Counted from the first letter of the stretch, positions 54,209-63,445 are shown. The stretch: 64,000 bases of DNA from Pedobacter soli (GCF_900101435.1 NZ_FMZH01000008.1:124001-188000), one strand, 5' to 3'. Notes: a model not told the origin generated them from the sequence alone. Numbers and translations: made by a program.

Positions 54209-55066
54209 ATGCAAAAGCAAGTTCAAACCTGCATTATCCTGTTAGTCACAATTGTTACTCAATCTTGTGCGGTAAAAAAAACGAAACATATTGCTGCCAG
54301 ATATGAAACCGAAGGTTATAAATTGGTTTGGAACGACGAATTTGAAAAAGATGGAACACTCAATCCGGCAAACTGGACTTATGAAAAAGGTTTTGTACGG
54401 AATGAAGAATTACAATGGTATCAGCCCGAAAATGCTTTTTGTAAAGACGGGAAATTGATCATCGAAGCACGCAAAGAGCAGAAACCTAATCCATTATACG
54501 TAGCAGGGAGTAAAGATTGGCGTAAAAAACCTCAAAATATTGAATATACTTCGGCCTGTATTATCACTAAAGATCTGCAAAGCTGGCAGTACGGCCGCTT
54601 TGAAATGAAAGCTAAAATCGATATTTCAGCTGGTTTATGGCCGGCATTCTGGACTTTGGGCCTCAACGGTCGCTGGCCTGCCAATGGCGAAATTGATATT
54701 ATGGAATATTACCGGGGTAAATTATTGGCCAATATTGCCAGCATGGGTAAAAATGGTAAACCCAAATGGTTCAGCAATACCAAATCAACCGATTCGCTGG
54801 GTGGTAAAAAATGGGCTGCTCAATTTCATACCTGGCGTATGGACTGGGATGAAGAAGCAATAAGCCTTTTTGTTGATGATGTTTTGTTGAATAAGACTTT
54901 ATTGAGCCAGCTGGAAAACGAAAACGGAACTTCGTTTCATCCTTTTAAACAAAAGCATTATATCTTGTTCGATTTGGCTTTGGGAGGTATGAATGGGGGT
55001 GACCTGAAAGATACCCGCTTCCCAAACCGGATGGAAGTAGAATATGTGAGGGTTTATCAGAAATAA
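54209..55066 (+). CDS. GH16 endo-beta-glycanase lipoprotein
   Basis: A 285-residue GH16 jelly-roll enzyme with lipobox TQSC (about 20-23), so it is likely displayed on the cell surface. The catalytic ExDxxE motif is GEIDIMEY, with Glu161 nucleophile and Glu166 acid/base. WPAFWTLGLNGRWP precedes it. The form matches GH16 subfamily 3, which includes laminarinases and endo-beta-1,3-galactanases. In a PUL with GH43_24 and GH35 enzymes, initial endo-cleavage of the galactan backbone outside the cell is the natural role. A laminarinase function cannot be excluded by reading. Confidence 0.88.
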   Translation: MQKQVQTCIILLVTIVTQSCAVKKTKHIAARYETEGYKLVWNDEFEKDGTLNPANWTYEKGFVRNEELQWYQPENAFCKDGKLIIEARKEQKPNPLYVAGSKDWRKKPQNIEYTSACIITKDLQSWQYGRFEMKAKIDISAGLWPAFWTLGLNGRWPANGEIDIMEYYRGKLLANIASMGKNGKPKWFSNTKSTDSLGGKKWAAQFHTWRMDWDEEAISLFVDDVLLNKTLLSQLENENGTSFHPFKQKHYILFDLALGGMNGGDLKDTRFPNRMEVEYVRVYQK

Positions 55067-55067
55067 A

Positions 55068-55100
55068 AGACCTTACAGGTTTTTAAAACTTGTAAGGTCT
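55068..55100. terminator. Bidirectional terminator between GH16 and OmpA genes
   Basis: AGACCTTACAGGT (55068-55080) pairs with ACTTGTAAGGTCT (55088-55100) with one G-T pair, flanked by A-rich and T-containing stretches. It serves the convergent GH16 (plus) and OmpA lipoprotein (minus) genes. Confidence 0.85.
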
Positions 55101-55110
55101 AAAATAGGTT

Positions 55111-55641
55111 TTAGTTCTGAACCTTAATTTCGGTTCTTCTGTTTATAATCCGGCCTTCTTCGCTATTGTTGTTGCTAATCGGGTTTTTCTCTCCATGACC
55201 AACAACTGTAAAATTGCTTCCGTTTAAGCCAGCATTTACAAAATAAGATTTTACTGCATTAGCACGGTCAACAGATAATTGCATATTATGCTCAGGTGTT
55301 CCTTCTGCTGATGAATAACCATTAAGTACAAATTTAGTTTCAGGCGATTTTTTCATTTCAGTAACCGCTTTATCTAAAATCGGGAATGATGCGGTTTTCA
55401 ATACAAACGAGTTAAATTCAAACTGGATATTATCCAGGTTAAAATTGGGTTTTTCAACCGGTGCTGGTTTCTCTGGTTCCTTTTCAGGTGCCGGAGCTGG
55501 TTTTTTCTCTTCAACCGGAGCAGGTTTTTCAACAGGTGCCGGAGCAGGTTTAGCTACCAGTTTTTTTGTTTTACAAGAGTAAAGGCTTAAGGTTAATGAG
55601 GCAACGAGCGCTGTAAATAATAGTTTTTTGGTAATGTTCAT
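55111..55641 (-). CDS. OmpA-family peptidoglycan-associated lipoprotein
   Basis: A 176-residue protein with lipobox LYSC (about 20-23), a Pro/Lys/Glu-rich linker (about 30-65, repeated APAPVEKP units) and an OmpA domain (about 70-175). NGYSSAEGTPEHNMQLSVDRA, VVGHGEKNP and NRRTEI carry the peptidoglycan-binding residues. It probably ties the outer membrane to the wall. The -7 element TATGTTTG lies 40 bp upstream on the minus strand. Confidence 0.9.
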   Translation of the reverse strand: MNITKKLLFTALVASLTLSLYSCKTKKLVAKPAPAPVEKPAPVEEKKPAPAPEKEPEKPAPVEKPNFNLDNIQFEFNSFVLKTASFPILDKAVTEMKKSPETKFVLNGYSSAEGTPEHNMQLSVDRANAVKSYFVNAGLNGSNFTVVGHGEKNPISNNNSEEGRIINRRTEIKVQN

Positions 55642-55680
55642 TGTTTTAAGATTAATTTAAGTTTATTGTGTGTTTGTTGC

Positions 55681-55688
55681 CAAACATA
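55681..55688 (-). promoter_or_regulatory. -7 promoter element of the OmpA lipoprotein gene
   Basis: TATGTTTG on the minus strand (55688-55681) is an exact match to TAnnTTTG. No clear -33 TTTG is at the usual spacing. The leader would be about 35 nt. Confidence 0.5.
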
Positions 55689-55792
55689 CTAATAAATGAT
55701 TACAGCTATAACGATCAATTTGTAAAGAACTTGTATCGTTACCATTTAACTGTAAAAATTAAATCCCATTAAAACATCATAATTTATGTTCG

Positions 55793-56491
55793 TTAAGCCC
55801 TTAAATTTGGCATTAAGTTTAAGAAAGCCTGTGAGTTGGCTGTATATTTCTTTTTATCCAGTTTAAAATAAAATGCACCTTTTTTTGATCCTGTTTTATC
55901 CTTTTCTTCCAGCTTAATCAACAAACCCGTTGAAGTAATTTTACGGCTGAAATTGCGGGTGTCGATTTTCGTATCGTTTACTTCCTCAAAAAGAATATGC
56001 AGCTGCGGGATGGTAAATTTCTTAGGCAGCATTTCAAACAAAATAGGATGGAGCGATGCTTTATAACGCAGTTTTTTTCGCGCATCAGCCACCATTTTGT
56101 TATGGTCGAAAATTAATTTAGGCCGTTCGTTAATTAAAAACCATTCTGCTTCGTAATCGTCGTTTAATTGCGTTTCATATTTATGGATATCAATCAATGC
56201 AAAATAACCAACTGATAAAGTACGCTCTATCGGATCGCGCTTTGGTTCGCCATAAATCTGCATTTGCTCCAGGTAAACCCCTTCCAGGCCAGTCATTTTC
56301 TTCAATACGCGGTTGGCTGCATCATCAGGACTCTCATCTGGCCCAACAAAACCTCCCATTAAACTCCACTTGTTAATTTCGGGTTCCAGACCTCTTTTTA
56401 CCAACAAAATTTTTAGGTGCTCGCCATCAAAGCCAAATACAATACAATCAACAGCTACAAGGTAATGTGGCTGCCCGGGATATTCAATCAT
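55793..56491 (-). CDS. Nudix-fold transcriptional regulator (NrtR/AraR type), probable galactose-operon regulator
   Basis: A 232-residue protein with an N-terminal Nudix domain (about 8-140) and a C-terminal winged-helix domain (about 150-225; TIPQLHILFEEVN, then NFSRKITSTGLL). The Nudix box runs GGFVGPDESPDDAANRVLKK. The Glu pair of REUxEE is replaced (RVLKKM), so pyrophosphatase activity is probably lost, as in NrtR-type sugar-responsive regulators of Bacteroidota. It is divergent from galT-galK, with a large perfect palindrome between them. The likely role is repressor or activator of the gal operon and of itself. Confidence 0.82.
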   Translation of the reverse strand: MIEYPGQPHYLVAVDCIVFGFDGEHLKILLVKRGLEPEINKWSLMGGFVGPDESPDDAANRVLKKMTGLEGVYLEQMQIYGEPKRDPIERTLSVGYFALIDIHKYETQLNDDYEAEWFLINERPKLIFDHNKMVADARKKLRYKASLHPILFEMLPKKFTIPQLHILFEEVNDTKIDTRNFSRKITSTGLLIKLEEKDKTGSKKGAFYFKLDKKKYTANSQAFLNLMPNLRA

Positions 56492-56542
56492 TTTTAATTC
56501 ATGTTTTGAGCCGTTAATATGTTCAATTTTTCAGACATATAA

Positions 56543-56583
56543 AAATAATTATTAATTGTCGTTTTGACAATTAATAATTATTT
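56543..56583. promoter_or_regulatory. 41-bp perfect palindromic operator between Nudix regulator and galT
   Basis: Two perfect 18-nt arms (56543-56560 and 56566-56583) flank the spacer GTTTT. The inner part is TTGTC-GTTTT-GACAA and the outer part is AT-only. It overlaps the galT promoter's -33 element, so a protein bound here would block RNA polymerase. It lies 52 bp from the regulator's start and 69 bp from galT. Confidence 0.8.
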
Positions 56584-56592
56584 CATAATTTG
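56563..56592 (+). promoter_or_regulatory. Putative galT promoter overlapping the operator
   Basis: TTTG (56563-56566) and TAATTTG (56586-56592) lie 19 bp apart, the spacing of Bacteroidota -33 and -7 elements. The -7 part is one base short of TAnnTTTG. The -33 box sits in the spacer and right arm of the palindrome. Confidence 0.5.
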
Positions 56593-56651
56593 GCAGCGTA
56601 GATTAGTCAGGCAAATCAGGCCGGCTGTTCTAACCAATTATAACAAATATA

Positions 56652-57710
56652 ATGAACCAGACATTCGAACTCGACAGTAATCCGCATACCCGGTTAAACA
56701 TATTAACGGGAGAGTGGATTTTAGTATCGCCACACCGTACTAAAAGACCGTGGCAAGGTAAGGTTGAAGACATTACACCCGATAACCGACCTGAATACGA
56801 TCCAAAATGCTATTTATGCCCGGGTAATGGCAGGGCAGATGGCGATAGCAATCCCGAGTATACCGAAAGCTTCGTTTTTAATAACGATTTTGCGGCATTG
56901 CTCGAAGATACGCCTCAAAACGAAATGAACGAAGGCGATTTGCTGGTAGCCAATAACCAGCGGGGGCTTTGCAGGGTAATTAGTTTCAGCCCGAAACACA
57001 ACCTTACCTTACCCGAAATGAGTGTTGAAGGGATTACTGCTGTAGTAAATGTCTGGCAAAATGAATTTAACACCCTGGCTAAAAAGGAGTGGATCAAATA
57101 CATTCAGATTTTCGAAAATAAAGGCGAGATCATGGGTTGCAGCAATCCGCACCCGCACGGACAAATTTGGTCGCAGAGCGATATCCCGCTCGAAATTGCC
57201 AAAGAAACCGAGCGCCAGAAATCGCATTACGCCATTCATAGAACCAGTTTGCTGGGCGATTATTTAAAACTCGAACTGAAAAAAAATGAGCGTATCATTT
57301 TTGAGAACGATCATTTCGCAGTGCTGGTACCATTTTGGGCAGTTTGGCCATACGAGACAATGATTATCAGCAAACGCCATGTTAACAGCATCAAATTATT
57401 TACTGAAGACGAGAAACGGTCGCTGGCTGAGGCCATTAAAGTTTTAACCACGAAATACGATAACCTTTTCGAAACTTCATTTCCTTATTCGGCAGGGATG
57501 CACCAGGCACCCGTAAATAATGGCGATTATCCGGAGTGGCACTGGCACATGCACTTTTACCCGCCATTGCTGCGCTCGGCTACCGTTAAAAAATTTATGG
57601 TGGGTTATGAAATGCTGGCCAATCCGCAACGCGATATTACTGCCGAATTTGCAGCAGGCAGGTTAAGGGAAATGTCTACCGAACATTATAAAAACATTAA
57701 GAAAGACTAA
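56652..57710 (+). CDS. galT: Galactose-1-phosphate uridylyltransferase
   Basis: A 352-residue Leloir-pathway enzyme that exchanges UMP between UDP-glucose and galactose-1-phosphate. The active site NPHPHGQIW holds nucleophile His169. CYLCPGNGRADGD near residue 54 gives the metal-binding Cys pair, and the C-terminal EWHWHMHFYPP supplies further metal ligands. Full length for the family. It is followed by galK after 11 bp. Galactose from the nearby GH35 and GH43 enzymes would enter metabolism here. Confidence 0.96.
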   Translation: MNQTFELDSNPHTRLNILTGEWILVSPHRTKRPWQGKVEDITPDNRPEYDPKCYLCPGNGRADGDSNPEYTESFVFNNDFAALLEDTPQNEMNEGDLLVANNQRGLCRVISFSPKHNLTLPEMSVEGITAVVNVWQNEFNTLAKKEWIKYIQIFENKGEIMGCSNPHPHGQIWSQSDIPLEIAKETERQKSHYAIHRTSLLGDYLKLELKKNERIIFENDHFAVLVPFWAVWPYETMIISKRHVNSIKLFTEDEKRSLAEAIKVLTTKYDNLFETSFPYSAGMHQAPVNNGDYPEWHWHMHFYPPLLRSATVKKFMVGYEMLANPQRDITAEFAAGRLREMSTEHYKNIKKD

Positions 57711-57721
57711 CGCGTAAATCC

Positions 57722-58873
57722 ATGAATGCACAACATTTAAAAAATACCTTTAAAAAGCTTTTCAATGCTGAGCCAATTTTGGTCCGTTCTCCCGGAAGGA
57801 TCAATATTATTGGCGAACATACCGATTACAATGAAGGATTTGTAATGCCTGCGGCGATTAACAAAGCTATTTATGTGGCCATATCGAAAAGAGACGATCA
57901 AGAAATTCATCTTTTTTCAGAAAGCTATCAGGAATTTGATATTTCATCTGTTAACGATTTAAAACAATCAAAAAACAGCTGGGCCAATTACATATTGGGC
58001 GTGGCCGATCAGTTCAAAGAACGTGGCTACAAGCTGGGAGGTTTTAACTTTTACATCGATGGCGATGTACCTTTGGGAGCTGGCTTATCGTCTTCTGCGG
58101 CGGTTGAGTGTGCTACCGGTTTTGCTTTAGATCAGCTTTTTTCGCTGTCGGTACCTAAAATGGACCTCGCACTCATTGCCCAAAAAGCCGAACAAACATT
58201 TGCCGGCGTTAACTGTGGTATTATGGATCAGTTTGCCTCAGTGTTCGGTAAGAAAGATCATGCCATGATGCTCGACTGCCGTTCCATGAAGCATATTTAC
58301 ATTCCGCTAAAACTGGATGGATATAAATTGCTACTTTTAAATACCAACGTAAAACATGCCCTTTCTGATTCGGCCTACAACAAAAGAAGGCAGCAATGCG
58401 AGCAGGGCGTAAGCTGGATAAAAGCACATCACCCACAAGTAAAAAGCCTGCGTGATGTAGATTTGAACATGCTGGAAGAGTTTGTAAAGCCAAAAGATGC
58501 TGAGGTTTATACCAAATGCCGTTACGTTGTTGAAGAAATTAGCCGTTTGCTAAATGCAGCCGAGCAGTTGAAGAACGGTAATTTAGCAAGTTTGGGTAAA
58601 CTGATGTTCGAAACACATGAAGGTTTAAGCGCTGCGTACGAGGTAAGTTGTAAAGAACTCGATTTCCTGGTTGATGCTGTAAAACCTTTAGATTATGTTT
58701 TGGGTGCCAGAATGATGGGCGGTGGTTTTGGTGGTTGTACCATTAACATTGTAAAAGAAGAAAATATTCCGGCCCTGATTGAAGAGCTTGCTACTAAGTA
58801 CCAGATGCAGTTTGGACTAAAGTTAGACGCTTATACCGTACAAACCGATAACGGAACCAGCTTATTTAGCTAA
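57722..58873 (+). CDS. galK: Galactokinase
   Basis: A 383-residue GHMP kinase. The signature GRINIIGEHTDY lies at residues 25-36, the ATP loop PLGAGLSSSAAVE near 119-131, and the third motif GARMMGGGFGGC near 335-346. It phosphorylates alpha-galactose at C1. It forms an operon with galT that ends at the hairpin at 58960. A mutarotase or transporter is not in view. Confidence 0.96.
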   Translation: MNAQHLKNTFKKLFNAEPILVRSPGRINIIGEHTDYNEGFVMPAAINKAIYVAISKRDDQEIHLFSESYQEFDISSVNDLKQSKNSWANYILGVADQFKERGYKLGGFNFYIDGDVPLGAGLSSSAAVECATGFALDQLFSLSVPKMDLALIAQKAEQTFAGVNCGIMDQFASVFGKKDHAMMLDCRSMKHIYIPLKLDGYKLLLLNTNVKHALSDSAYNKRRQQCEQGVSWIKAHHPQVKSLRDVDLNMLEEFVKPKDAEVYTKCRYVVEEISRLLNAAEQLKNGNLASLGKLMFETHEGLSAAYEVSCKELDFLVDAVKPLDYVLGARMMGGGFGGCTINIVKEENIPALIEELATKYQMQFGLKLDAYTVQTDNGTSLFS

Positions 58874-58959
58874 AAAACAATATTAGTTTGTCGAAGGACC
58901 TAACGAAATACCCCTAAATGTTTCGATCCTTCATCAGGCTCAGTTTGATAAATTCCAGG

Positions 58960-58993
58960 AAAAGCTAAAGCGGGCAAAACCGCTTTAGCTTTT
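58960..58993. terminator. Bidirectional terminator between galK and antiporter genes
   Basis: A 14-bp perfect stem (AAAAGCTAAAGCGG with CCGCTTTAGCTTTT) and a 6-nt loop lie here, flanked by A- and T-runs. The stop codon of the minus-strand antiporter gene (58985-58987) is inside the right arm. Confidence 0.9.
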
Positions 58994-60238
58994 CTTTTCA
59001 TCAGCCAGTTTTTTTACAATCCACGGTAAGCTTAATCCCTGGCCAATTAATGTAAACAATACCACCACTACCGAAATAAATATAATTGCATTGCGCTGTG
59101 GAAAAGCACTTCCATTAGTCAGGTTTGTCGGTAACCCGATGGCAATGGCCAGCGAAACAATGCCGCGCATACCCGACCAGCTGATGATCAGACTGTTTTT
59201 AAAATCAAGCAATGCTGCTTCCGTAATCCGGTGTTTCCCTTTTTGAAATGCTTTTTGAAGGTTGATTTTTTGCAGAAAAACACGGGCCATTCTCAGTAAC
59301 AGGGCTACAATCGTAATCACCAGCGAATATCCAATGTAAGGCAAAATATCGGCTTGATTAATACTCTTGTACACATAAGGAAACTGCAAACCAATTAAAA
59401 TGAAAATTAATCCGTTTAAGAGGAAAATGATAATATCCCAAATGTTTTTAGATTGGGTTTTAAGCTGTTCGGGAAATACGTGGTTACTAAACCTCGATAT
59501 GCCCAAACCTAAAATTACAACGGCAATAACACCCGAGACATGAATTTCTTCTGCAATTAAATAGGTTACAAAAGGCATTAACAACATAAAACTGATGGTT
59601 GCCAGCCGGTTATCGTGAATTCTTTTCAGAATAAAAGCCAAAATTCTTGCCATTACCATTCCTGTTATAAAACCACCTGCCATTAAAATGGCGAATGATA
59701 ACGAGGCTTTCCAAAATACAAATGCGGTTCCCGTTACTGCCGCTACCGCAAAGCGATAAGCCACCAGGGCCGATGCATCGTTAACCAGGCTTTCTCCTTC
59801 TAAAATCGTATTGGTTTTGTGCGAGAGACCAAGCCCTTTGGTAATACTCATGGCTGCAACGGCATCGGTAGCCGATAAAATGGCACCCAAAACAAAAGAA
59901 ACAGGCCAGCTCATTCCCGGAATCATGTAATGCGCAACAACAGCAATACCGATGGCCGTAATAAATACCAAACCTATAGATAGCGTGGCAATGGTATTCA
60001 TGTTGGTTTTAAACTCCTTAAACGAAATGTTAAAAGCAGCATCGTAAAGTAACGGCGGGAGGAAAATCAAAAAAATAATTTCAGGATTAATATCAATAGG
60101 CCGCAAAGCAGGGATAAAGCCAACCGCTATTCCGGCAATAATGAGTAAAACAGGGTAGGGAATTTTAATGTGATCGGCAACCGATGACAGGCCAATCATT
60201 ACCACTAAAATGAATATAACGATGGTGTAGTTTTCCAT
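58985..60238 (-). CDS. Na+/H+ antiporter, CPA1 (NhaP-like)
   Basis: A 417-residue membrane protein with about twelve helices. ATDAVAAMSI and GESLVNDASALVAYRFA (the Asn-Asp ion-binding pair) match CPA1 exchangers. SGMRGIVSLAIAI near residue 350 is the conserved later motif. There is no long cytoplasmic C-terminal domain. It exchanges Na+ or K+ for protons for pH and salt balance. It is unrelated to the neighbouring sugar genes. Confidence 0.9.
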   Translation of the reverse strand: MENYTIVIFILVVMIGLSSVADHIKIPYPVLLIIAGIAVGFIPALRPIDINPEIIFLIFLPPLLYDAAFNISFKEFKTNMNTIATLSIGLVFITAIGIAVVAHYMIPGMSWPVSFVLGAILSATDAVAAMSITKGLGLSHKTNTILEGESLVNDASALVAYRFAVAAVTGTAFVFWKASLSFAILMAGGFITGMVMARILAFILKRIHDNRLATISFMLLMPFVTYLIAEEIHVSGVIAVVILGLGISRFSNHVFPEQLKTQSKNIWDIIIFLLNGLIFILIGLQFPYVYKSINQADILPYIGYSLVITIVALLLRMARVFLQKINLQKAFQKGKHRITEAALLDFKNSLIISWSGMRGIVSLAIAIGLPTNLTNGSAFPQRNAIIFISVVVVLFTLIGQGLSLPWIVKKLADEKKS

Positions 60239-60415
60239 AGCGAAGCTTAACTAGCCTGCAAAATATGGGTTTGAAACTAATTTGCAAAAGCAAGCCTCAA
60301 AAAATCGTTCGGGTTTAAGCAATTTAAACGTAGCAAATTTGCTTCGCTAATCCTCTATCGGAATAATTATTTATAGGATGAAAAACCGAGAAATTAGCGT
60401 TTGAATGATAAAAGC

Positions 60416-60730
60416 TTAGCGCTGTAAACGTGGTCTTTTGGCTTTGAAAGGCTGGTTGGCTTTAGGTTTAAAGGCCTGGGTTTTGTTTTCTTCCTCCGAA
60501 ATTTTTACCGTAATAATATTGCCTTTAAAAGATTCCCCGTTTAGCGTAGAAACAATGTTTTTAGCATCAGGAAGGCTAAAGATTTCTAAAAAAGCATAGC
60601 CTTTGCATTTTCCGGTAGCTCTGTCGCGAACAACTTTAATTGTTTCTACTCTGCCATGAAGGCTAACAAAAATTGCCAGATCCATCTCTTGGATGTTATC
60701 TGGGAGGCCGCCTATAAAAATCTTAACCAT
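60416..60730 (-). CDS. RNA-binding protein with one RRM domain
   Basis: A 104-residue RRM protein. RNP2 is KIFIGGLP near the start and RNP1 is CKGYAFLEI near residue 48. A basic, low-complexity tail (KPKANQPFKAKRPRLQR) follows. I prefer ATG 60730 (MVKIF), which puts the first strand at the usual distance; ATG 60742 and a third upstream Met at 60760 are alternatives. Such single-RRM proteins are common in Bacteroidota and probably bind AU-rich mRNA. Confidence 0.88.
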   Translation of the reverse strand: MVKIFIGGLPDNIQEMDLAIFVSLHGRVETIKVVRDRATGKCKGYAFLEIFSLPDAKNIVSTLNGESFKGNIITVKISEEENKTQAFKPKANQPFKAKRPRLQR

Positions 60731-60945
60731 TTGTATTGTCATTTTTAGAACACAAACCAAAACGATTTCCGGTTCTGAGCTGTTCTTTAGGTCTGCAAAA
60801 TAAGTAAAATGATGCGTTTCCCCAAACTAATTGGCTAAAAACTGAATGGTTTTAACATTATCTTATAAATGATACTGATAAATATTGATGTAAAGTATTA
60901 GAAAATGTACATTCGCTTTCTAATCATAAAAACCCATCCCGCTAT

Positions 60946-62931
60946 ATGAGCCTCAACAAGTTAAAATCTTTGCCTTTTATTGCTTTATTGCTGTTTAGTT
61001 CGTCGTTATTGCAGGCGAAAATTATTTTGCCTTCGGTATTTAGCGATAATATGGTATTGCAACAGAAAACCAATGCTGCTATCTGGGGTAAAACCGATGC
61101 CGGCAAAGCAGTAAAAATTACAGTATCCTGGAATAAAATCAATTATGGCGCCATTGCCGATGCCAATGGAAACTGGAAAATTAAGGTCGCTACACCTGGT
61201 TATGGTGGGCCTTATACCATTACCATTTCTGATGGCGAAGCAATTGTGCTTAACAATGTTTTAATTGGCGATGTTTGGATTTGCTCCGGACAATCCAATA
61301 TGGAAATGCCTTTGGCTGGCTGGGGTAAAATTTTAAACTATGAAAAAGAAATTGCCGATGCCAAATTTCCCAATATCCGCTTACTACAGGCCGACCACAT
61401 TACCAGCAATATTCCGTTAAATGATGCGAAAGTGGCGAATGGCGGCTGGCAGGAATGCAATCCGAAATACGTTGCCGGTTTTTCATCTACCGCATATTTC
61501 TTTGCGCGCCAGGTTTACGAGAAAACCAAAATTCCGATAGGATTAATCCATACCTCATGGGGCGGTACCATTGCCGAGGCCTGGACCAGTGCCGAATCCT
61601 TAAAAAAGATGCCCGATTTTACAGCTGCGGTTGATAAAATCCAAAAATCTGTTAAAAATCCTTCGCCACTTAGTTACGAAGAAAAAGTAACAAACTGGGT
61701 TAAAACCATTAACGAAAAAGATTCTGGTTACCTGAACGGCCAGGTAAAATGGGCTACTACGGATGCCAATGGCTGGAAGAGTATGGCTATCCCAACCTTG
61801 TGGGAAGATGCTGCACTTAAAAATTTCGATGGCATTGTATGGTTCACCAAAAAAATCAATATTCCCGAAAACTGGAAAAAAAATGGCGCCAAACTTAGCT
61901 TAGGCACCATTGATGATAATGATATCACCTTTGTAAATGGCGTAAAAGTTGGTGAAACCGAAGGTTATAATGTGGCTCGAACATACACTTTACCAGCTGA
62001 TTTGTTGAAAACAGGCGAAAATACTATCACAGTACGCGTTTTTGATAGCGGCGGTGGCGGCGGTATTTATGGGGAGGCCAAAGAGTTAAATCTGAATAAC
62101 GTCAGTGGAGAGCAAATCGCTTTAACGGGTAACTGGAGTTATAAAATAGGTCTCGATTTTAAAAAAGCTGAGCCAAAACCTTTCGAAGAAAATGGTCCGA
62201 ACCGCCCAACAGTGCTCTACAATGCTATGCTTCATCCTTATATTCAGTTTGCCATTAAAGGTGCCATCTGGTACCAGGGCGAAAGCAATGCCGACAGGGC
62301 TTATCAATATCGCGAACTTTTCCCAACCATGATTAAAGATTGGCGCCAGAAATGGGGGCAAGGCGATTTCCCTTTTTATTTTGTGCAACTGGCCAACTTT
62401 ATGCAGGTAGACCAGGCACCTGCCGAATCGGCCTGGGCCGAACTACGCGAAGCTCAGCTAAAAACACTTGCACTGCCTAATACCGGCATGGCCACCATTA
62501 TCGATATTGGCGAGGCTAAAGATATTCATCCGAAAAACAAGCAGGATGTTGGCAAAAGATTGGGGCTAATTGCCTTAGCTAAAACCTATGGCCAGAAAAT
62601 AAACTATTCAGGACCGGTTTACCAATCGCAAAAAGTAGATGGAAGGCAGATTACCCTAACTTTTGGTAATACCGAAAATGGCCTTAAAGCACGTGATGGA
62701 GCAGAACTTAAAGGCTTTGCTATTGCCGGTGCTGACAAGAAATTTTACTGGGCAAATGCTACAGTAAAGGGAACCCAGGTAGTGCTAAGCAGCAACGAAG
62801 TAGCCAATCCGGTAGCGGTTCGTTATGCCTGGGGGAATAATCCTGTTTGTAACCTGGTTAGTAACGATGGTTTGCCGGCATCACCATTCAGAACCGATAC
62901 CTGGCAGGGCGTTACCTTCGGTAAGAAGTAA
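60946..62931 (+). CDS. Exported sialate O-acetylesterase-type SGNH esterase
   Basis: A 661-residue secreted protein with a signal peptide ending near LLQAK. The SGNH domain has nucleophile Ser in CSGQSNMEMP, the oxyanion-type Gly/Asn in WYQGESNA and the Asp-x-x-His dyad in DIHPKNK. A jelly-roll insert (about 260-400) resembles GH2-type sugar-binding domains. It removes acetyl groups from sugars; although the family name refers to sialate, many relatives in PULs act on plant glycans. It is the first gene of a new plus-strand region, possibly linked to the GH127-like gene downstream. Confidence 0.85.
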   Translation: MSLNKLKSLPFIALLLFSSSLLQAKIILPSVFSDNMVLQQKTNAAIWGKTDAGKAVKITVSWNKINYGAIADANGNWKIKVATPGYGGPYTITISDGEAIVLNNVLIGDVWICSGQSNMEMPLAGWGKILNYEKEIADAKFPNIRLLQADHITSNIPLNDAKVANGGWQECNPKYVAGFSSTAYFFARQVYEKTKIPIGLIHTSWGGTIAEAWTSAESLKKMPDFTAAVDKIQKSVKNPSPLSYEEKVTNWVKTINEKDSGYLNGQVKWATTDANGWKSMAIPTLWEDAALKNFDGIVWFTKKINIPENWKKNGAKLSLGTIDDNDITFVNGVKVGETEGYNVARTYTLPADLLKTGENTITVRVFDSGGGGGIYGEAKELNLNNVSGEQIALTGNWSYKIGLDFKKAEPKPFEENGPNRPTVLYNAMLHPYIQFAIKGAIWYQGESNADRAYQYRELFPTMIKDWRQKWGQGDFPFYFVQLANFMQVDQAPAESAWAELREAQLKTLALPNTGMATIIDIGEAKDIHPKNKQDVGKRLGLIALAKTYGQKINYSGPVYQSQKVDGRQITLTFGNTENGLKARDGAELKGFAIAGADKKFYWANATVKGTQVVLSSNEVANPVAVRYAWGNNPVCNLVSNDGLPASPFRTDTWQGVTFGKK

Positions 62932-63000
62932 GTTTCTGGTTTGCAGTAAATTTGTGCAATTTGTGTGTTTAAAAACGTGCAATTGCGGCAATATTTAAAG

Positions 63001-63035
63001 AGCCACATTTTTTTGTGGCTTACTTTATATTTTTA
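63001..63035 (+). terminator. Terminator after the esterase gene
   Basis: AGCCACA (63001-63007) pairs with TGTGGCT (63014-63020) around a T-rich loop, followed by TACTTTATATTTTT. It precedes the NTF2-like gene by about 20 bp. Confidence 0.7.
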
Positions 63036-63052
63036 CAGCATAACCGGAAATT

Positions 63053-63445
63053 ATGCCTAACACTTTGTCCGATCAGGAAACCATTCTCCTCATTGCCGAT
63101 CTTGAAGAAAAATTATTGGATGGCTTTAAAACAACAGATCTTAGAACACTGGATCTTTTGTTTGCCGATGGCATGATTTTTCACGATCAGTATGGTAATG
63201 TCCTGGATAAGGAAATGGATATGGATGCCTACCGCAACGGCCTGGTTTCAATCAACAAAATCAACGTCTCCAAGCGCGAAATACGTGTTTTCGATTCTAT
63301 TGTGGTGGTTTCGGCAAGTCTTTTTATTAAAGGTAGGTATGCCGATATACTGCTTAACGGCAAATACCAATGGCTAAGGGTATGGGCAAAGGTGCAGGAA
63401 GACTGGAAAGTTATTTCGGCCAGCTGTACCAGCATTTCTATTTAA
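63053..63445 (+). CDS. NTF2-like (DUF4440) protein
   Basis: A 130-residue cytoplasmic protein of the SnoaL/NTF2 fold: an opening helix pair (LIADLEEKLLDGFKTTDLRTLDLLFADGMIFHD), then beta strands ending WLRVWAKVQEDWKVISAS. No catalytic residues are certain. Ligand-binding or minor enzyme roles are typical of the family. Confidence 0.8.
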   Translation: MPNTLSDQETILLIADLEEKLLDGFKTTDLRTLDLLFADGMIFHDQYGNVLDKEMDMDAYRNGLVSINKINVSKREIRVFDSIVVVSASLFIKGRYADILLNGKYQWLRVWAKVQEDWKVISASCTSISI

